Below, piece by piece: positions 7,529-11,392 of a stretch of DNA of 11,392 bases. A program made the position numbers and the translations under genes. The notes below the pieces were generated by a model, which saw only the letters and a program-made list of their open reading frames with translations, did not search any database and was not told where the DNA came from. This DNA comes from Anaerolineales bacterium UBA6663. Lineage in GTDB: Bacteria; Chloroflexota; Anaerolineae; Anaerolineales; UBA6663. The stretch lies in contig DKKP01000107.1 of assembly GCA_002455335.1 (NCBI GenBank), forward strand, positions 1 through 11,392. The letters run 5' to 3'. The first letter of the stretch is position 1, and each line of letters opens with the position of its first letter.

Positions 7529-8813
7529 AGCGCCTCCTCACAGCCGTCCAGAACAACAGGGGCGATCGAAGCTGAAGCCAGAACATCGGGCGGGTCTTCT
7601 CACCCAAGAGATTGGCGATCCACGCCGACAGCGCATACGATGCCAGCGTGGCGATCGCCGCCCCGACGCCGCCCAAACCTGGCAGCAGCCACACATTGAG
7701 GCCGACGTTGGCGACGGCCCCGAGCGACGTGCGTACCACAACCCAGCGCCCCTGCCCTTCGGCGGTGTCCCAAACCGATTGCCCGACGCCCACAAACACG
7801 AAGATCAGCGACCAGGCATGGATCGCCAGAATCGGGATCGAGCGCTCATAGCCTGCCCCGAGCAGCAGCGGCACAAGCAGCGGCGCCAGGACGCTCAAGG
7901 CGACGGCGATCATCAACCCGACTGTCACCAAACCACCCAGAAGCTCACCGACTCGTTGGTGAAACAAGGCCGGGTCTTGTTCGCGGACCCGATGCAGCAC
8001 CGGAGCAAGCGACGTCACAAGCACCATCGGAGCGAAGTAGAGCAGTTCCGACAGACGTGCGGCGGCGGCATACAGGCCGAGCTCGACCGGCCCACAGAGG
8101 GGCAGCAGCATGATCTGATCGATGCGCATGTAGACGACGACTGCAAGCGCACCCATCAAAAACGGCAGGCTCTCGCGCGCGAGCTGACCCAACATCGAGC
8201 GCGTGACGCGATACCGCCGCGGCGGGAGGCCGTTGCGGTGCGCCAACACGCAAAGGCCGAGCGCCCCAAGCAGGGGCTCGATGGCCACAGCGGCCGCCAG
8301 CGCGACGAAACCGGCCTGTGCGCTCACAGCCAGGATGCGCAGCACCACACTCAGCAGAAAGGGCAGCGCTTTGGCCATCACGGTCCAGCGCGAGGCGAGC
8401 CGCGACTGAAACTCGAGGTCGATCACGTCGAACGCCGGACCGATCAGCCCAAGACCCAAAACCGCGGCGATGCTCAAGCCGTCCGCGGCGACCTGCGTGG
8501 ATTGCACCCAGACGGTTAATGCCAGCCAGCTGCCCGCTGCCGAGATCAGTCGCAGAGCGAGGCCTGATCCCAGGATACTGGGTGCCGCATCCGGTGCTCG
8601 GATCAGCCAGCGCACGACTACGTTGTCGAGCCCGAAAGCCACCACAGGCACGAACATGAGGTATGCGGCATACGCGTAGCTGAATCGTCCGAACGCCTCA
8701 GGCCCGACCACGCGCATCACGATGATCCACGACAACGCATTCAGGCCGAGCCGCACGACGCGATCGGCGCTCAGCCAGGTGACGTTGCTCGAGACCGATT
8801 TCAGACTGGACAT
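7512..8813 (-). CDS. Wzx-type polysaccharide flippase (MOP superfamily)
   Basis: The product should move the undecaprenyl-diphosphate-linked repeat unit across the cytoplasmic membrane. The protein has 433 residues and is hydrophobic throughout, with about 12 to 14 likely membrane segments, the usual size and pattern of Polysacc_synt/Wzx proteins. Family-like features are the N-terminal stretch ending in VVGPEAFGRFSYAYA (35-49), the central RIDQIMLLPLCGPVELGLYA (230-249) followed by AARLSEL, and the C-terminal GLGGVGAAIATLASY (379-393). ATG 8813 is preferred over the TTG just before it, because GAGG lies 4 nt upstream. Wzx proteins are too divergent to predict the substrate. The last 17 nt overlap the FkbM gene, and two consecutive AGG arginine codons near the end form that gene's ribosome binding site. 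Confidence 0.92.
   Translation of the reverse strand: MSSLKSVSSNVTWLSADRVVRLGLNALSWIIVMRVVGPEAFGRFSYAYAAYLMFVPVVAFGLDNVVVRWLIRAPDAAPSILGSGLALRLISAAGSWLALTVWVQSTQVAADGLSIAAVLGLGLIGPAFDVIDLEFQSRLASRWTVMAKALPFLLSVVLRILAVSAQAGFVALAAAVAIEPLLGALGLCVLAHRNGLPPRRYRVTRSMLGQLARESLPFLMGALAVVVYMRIDQIMLLPLCGPVELGLYAAAARLSELLYFAPMVLVTSLAPVLHRVREQDPALFHQRVGELLGGLVTVGLMIAVALSVLAPLLVPLLLGAGYERSIPILAIHAWSLIFVFVGVGQSVWDTAEGQGRWVVVRTSLGAVANVGLNVWLLPGLGGVGAAIATLASYALSAWIANLLGEKTRPMFWLQLRSPLLFWTAVRRRYVGVL
7533..7539 (-). promoter_or_regulatory. Strong ribosome binding site of the FkbM gene, inside the flippase gene
   Basis: Minus-strand GAGGAGG lies 4 nt before the ATG at 7528 and inside the flippase coding sequence, where it is read as part of Val-Arg-Arg with tandem AGG codons. 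It fixes the FkbM start and indicates that the two genes are read from one mRNA, with the downstream start embedded in the upstream gene. Confidence 0.85.
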
Positions 8814-8819
8814 CAAACC

Positions 8820-9904
<1,085 letters not shown>

Positions 9905-9905
9905 A

Positions 9906-11282
9906 TCAGTACGCTCCCTGCCGGCGCAGCACAACGCCGACGGTTTTCCACAGAATGACCAGATCCAGCCAGAGCGAATAGTTCTGGATGTAATACAGAT
10001 CCATATGCGTGTTCAGATGCAGCGGCAGATCGCTGCGCCCGTTGACCTGCCACCAGCCGGTCAGGCCCGGCGGCACGGCCAGCCGCTGGCGCTGCCACGG
10101 CTCGTACTCGTGCGTCAGCTTGAGCACCTCGGGCCGCGGCCCGACAAGGCTCATCTCGCCCTTGAGGATGTTGAAGAGCTGCGGCAGCTCATCCAGACTG
10201 GTGCGGCGCAGCCAACGCCCGATGCGCGTGACGCGCGGGTCGTCGGCGCGCTTCTCATGGCCGTTTACTGGCGCGCGCTGCTCGGCATCGGCGACCATCG
10301 TCCGGAACTTGAGCATCCAGAACGGCCGGCCGTTCTCGCCCAGCCGACGCTGCTTGAAGATCGCGGGGCCCGGCGAGTCAAACTTGATCGCGGCCGCGAT
10401 CAACGCCAACAGCGGCCAGATCAACGCCACGACGGCCGCCGTCACCCAGACGTCGAGCAGGCGCTTCGCCAGCCAGGCCGCGCCCTGGATCCGCGGCTCA
10501 CGCAGCCCGATCAGGGGCACGCCGCCGACCGTCTCGACCGAGGATTGCACGAAAACCAACCGCGTGTAGTCGGGCACAAGCCGCACCCGCACCGGCTCGG
10601 TGAGCAGCGCCGCCTCGATCGCCGGGATGCGCGTCTGTTCCTCGAGCGGGAGCGCGAGTACGACTTCATCGACCGCGTGCGCGCGAACCAGCGCCGGGAC
10701 GTCATCGATGCTTCCCAACCGCGGATAGCGCGGATCGGTCTCGGCGCCGTCGTCGGCGAGCCCGACCACGTGAACCGCGGGATGCAGTTGCTCGCCAAAG
10801 GCCGTCAGGATCGCGTCAGCCAGCTCGCCGCGGCCGACCACGAGCACACGCAGCATCGAGCGCCCCTGCCGACGGAAGAGGCGTAGCGTCAACAGCGTGG
10901 CCATGCGCCAGACGATCAGGGCCACGATCTCGAACACAAACACGTAGCCGACGAACAAACGCGAGACCTGGCGATCGGTGAAGTACAGGGTCCCGGCGAA
11001 GACCAGTGTGCCCACGATCACGGCCCGCAGCACATCGACGCCGCCGCCAGTGAGCGTGCGGCTCCGCTGCGCGTTGTACACGCCGAGCGTCAGCAATGCG
11101 GCCGGATAGATCAGGCTCGCAACGATCCAGAGGGTCGGTGGGAGGATCGTGTCGGCGCCCTCGATCGGCAGGCCGAGTTGGCCGTTGCGCCGGACGACAT
11201 CGGCGGCCACGAGCACCAGCTGCGTCAGGATCACGTCCGATACGGCCAGGAAGAAGATCAGGCGTCGCAGGCGGGCAAACAT
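9906..11282 (-). CDS. Polyprenyl-phosphate sugar-phosphate transferase (initiating enzyme, WbaP/WcaJ-like)
   Basis: This enzyme should transfer a hexose-1-phosphate from a nucleotide sugar to undecaprenyl phosphate in the cytoplasmic membrane, the first step of repeat-unit synthesis. The 458-residue protein has the usual layout. There are hydrophobic N-terminal segments (about 8-30, 49-69, 85-101, 109-135), a Rossmann-like CoA-binding middle region starting at VLVVGRGE (about 146-153), a membrane-associated helix (about 279-299), and the bacterial sugar transferase domain. Diagnostic motifs are KRLLDV (273-278), DSPGPAIFKQRRLG (302-315), LKFRTM (324-329), the SLDELPQ catalytic stretch (362-368), SLVGPRP (378-384) and PGLTGWWQVNGRS (405-417). 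The ATG has an AGAGG ribosome binding site 5 nt upstream. The protein ends QGAY, and its TGA stop lies inside the first unit of the downstream repeat. The sugar cannot be deduced; glucose, galactose or a deoxy-amino sugar are all possible. Confidence 0.95.
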   Translation of the reverse strand: MFARLRRLIFFLAVSDVILTQLVLVAADVVRRNGQLGLPIEGADTILPPTLWIVASLIYPAALLTLGVYNAQRSRTLTGGGVDVLRAVIVGTLVFAGTLYFTDRQVSRLFVGYVFVFEIVALIVWRMATLLTLRLFRRQGRSMLRVLVVGRGELADAILTAFGEQLHPAVHVVGLADDGAETDPRYPRLGSIDDVPALVRAHAVDEVVLALPLEEQTRIPAIEAALLTEPVRVRLVPDYTRLVFVQSSVETVGGVPLIGLREPRIQGAAWLAKRLLDVWVTAAVVALIWPLLALIAAAIKFDSPGPAIFKQRRLGENGRPFWMLKFRTMVADAEQRAPVNGHEKRADDPRVTRIGRWLRRTSLDELPQLFNILKGEMSLVGPRPEVLKLTHEYEPWQRQRLAVPPGLTGWWQVNGRSDLPLHLNTHMDLYYIQNYSLWLDLVILWKTVGVVLRRQGAY

Positions 11283-11292
11283 AGCATCCTCT

Positions 11293-11392
11293 TCATCTCA
11301 AGGTAAAGACAGCGGCCACATCATCGCTGAACACCTTGCGCCAGGAATCCGAGCCGGCCAGCGCCGTCGCGGCCGGCGAACTCGAGCGGACC
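11293..11392 (-). CDS. C-terminal end of an upstream protein, 5' part outside the window
   Basis: Reading the minus strand in from the window edge gives an open frame of 32 codons ending in TGA at 11295-11293. The last residues read WRKVFSDDVAAVFTLR. A Trp, a short basic stretch, an acidic pair and a hydrophobic end of this kind is common at the C-termini of large membrane glycosyltransferases of the GT39/PMT-like type (W-x-x-V-x-x-D-D-x-x-x-V-F). That resemblance is from memory and is only suggestive. The stop lies 10 nt before the start of the priming transferase, and the ribosome binding site of that gene begins directly after it, which fits an operon neighbour. A competing frame on the same strand, with no recognisable ending, also stays open until a TGA near 11322. 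The product cannot be named from 32 residues. Confidence 0.55.
   Translation of the reverse strand, partial: VRSSSPAATALAGSDSWRKVFSDDVAAVFTLR

Noticed and set aside
7467..8519. 350-codon plus-strand open frame
   Set aside because: Antisense to the flippase. The Gln/Arg/His-rich translation is the typical reverse image of a hydrophobic membrane protein and shows no domain.
11353..11377. GCCGGCC / GGCCGGC inverted repeat with 11-nt loop
   Set aside because: Seven GC-only pairs are expected by chance in such GC-rich DNA, and the repeat lies within the tail of the upstream coding frame.

Overview
This window is a GC-rich, tightly packed, one-direction stretch of a bacterial surface-polysaccharide (exopolysaccharide or O-antigen-like) locus. 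All eleven genes, two of them cut by the window ends, lie on the minus strand, so transcription runs from high to low coordinates. The long plus-strand reading frames are mirror images of these genes. Phylum assignment is uncertain. The GC bias, the short 'GAY' end of the priming transferase and a heptanucleotide-phased intergenic repeat are compatible with a Chloroflexota (Anaerolineae-like) genome. That is an inference from general familiarity, not from any search.

Layout in transcription order. The tail of an unidentified protein (11293-11391) is followed by a polyprenyl-phosphate sugar-phosphate transferase that should start glycan assembly (9906-11282). An 83-nt gap, almost filled by a 30-bp inverted repeat built of 7-nt units, leads to a GDP-L-fucose synthase (8820-9821). 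Next come a Wzx-type flippase (7512-8813), an FkbM-family methyltransferase (6824-7528), an HlpA-like family A glycosyltransferase (5838-6827) and a zinc-ribbon class I methyltransferase (5000-5806). The last group is a Wzy/O-antigen-ligase-like membrane protein with a C-terminal TPR domain (2638-4983), a GT4 glycosyltransferase (1388-2641), a GT87-like GT-C membrane glycosyltransferase (312-1391) and the start of a WecG/TagA/CpsF (GT26) glycosyltransferase (1-273).

How the genes fit together. The priming enzyme would load a hexose-1-phosphate on undecaprenyl phosphate. The GT26, GT4 and HlpA-like enzymes would extend the repeat unit in the cytoplasm, with fucose from GDP-L-fucose as one probable building block. 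The two methyltransferases may decorate sugars. Wzx would flip the lipid-linked unit, and the Wzy-like protein would polymerise or ligate it outside. The GT-C enzyme would use polyprenyl-phosphate sugars on the outer face. Gmd, the usual source of the fucose synthase substrate, and the Wzz/Wzc chain-length proteins are not in the window.

Gene junctions are very tight: three ATGA stop/start overlaps, one 17-nt overlap, and gaps of 6, 10, 16, 31 and 38 nt. This argues for one polycistronic unit with translational coupling. No gene-free stretch reaches 300 bases. No RNA genes, CRISPR arrays, insertion sequences or convincing promoters were seen. The cluster type is a familiar one; the least explained element is the heptad-phased hairpin at 9834-9904.
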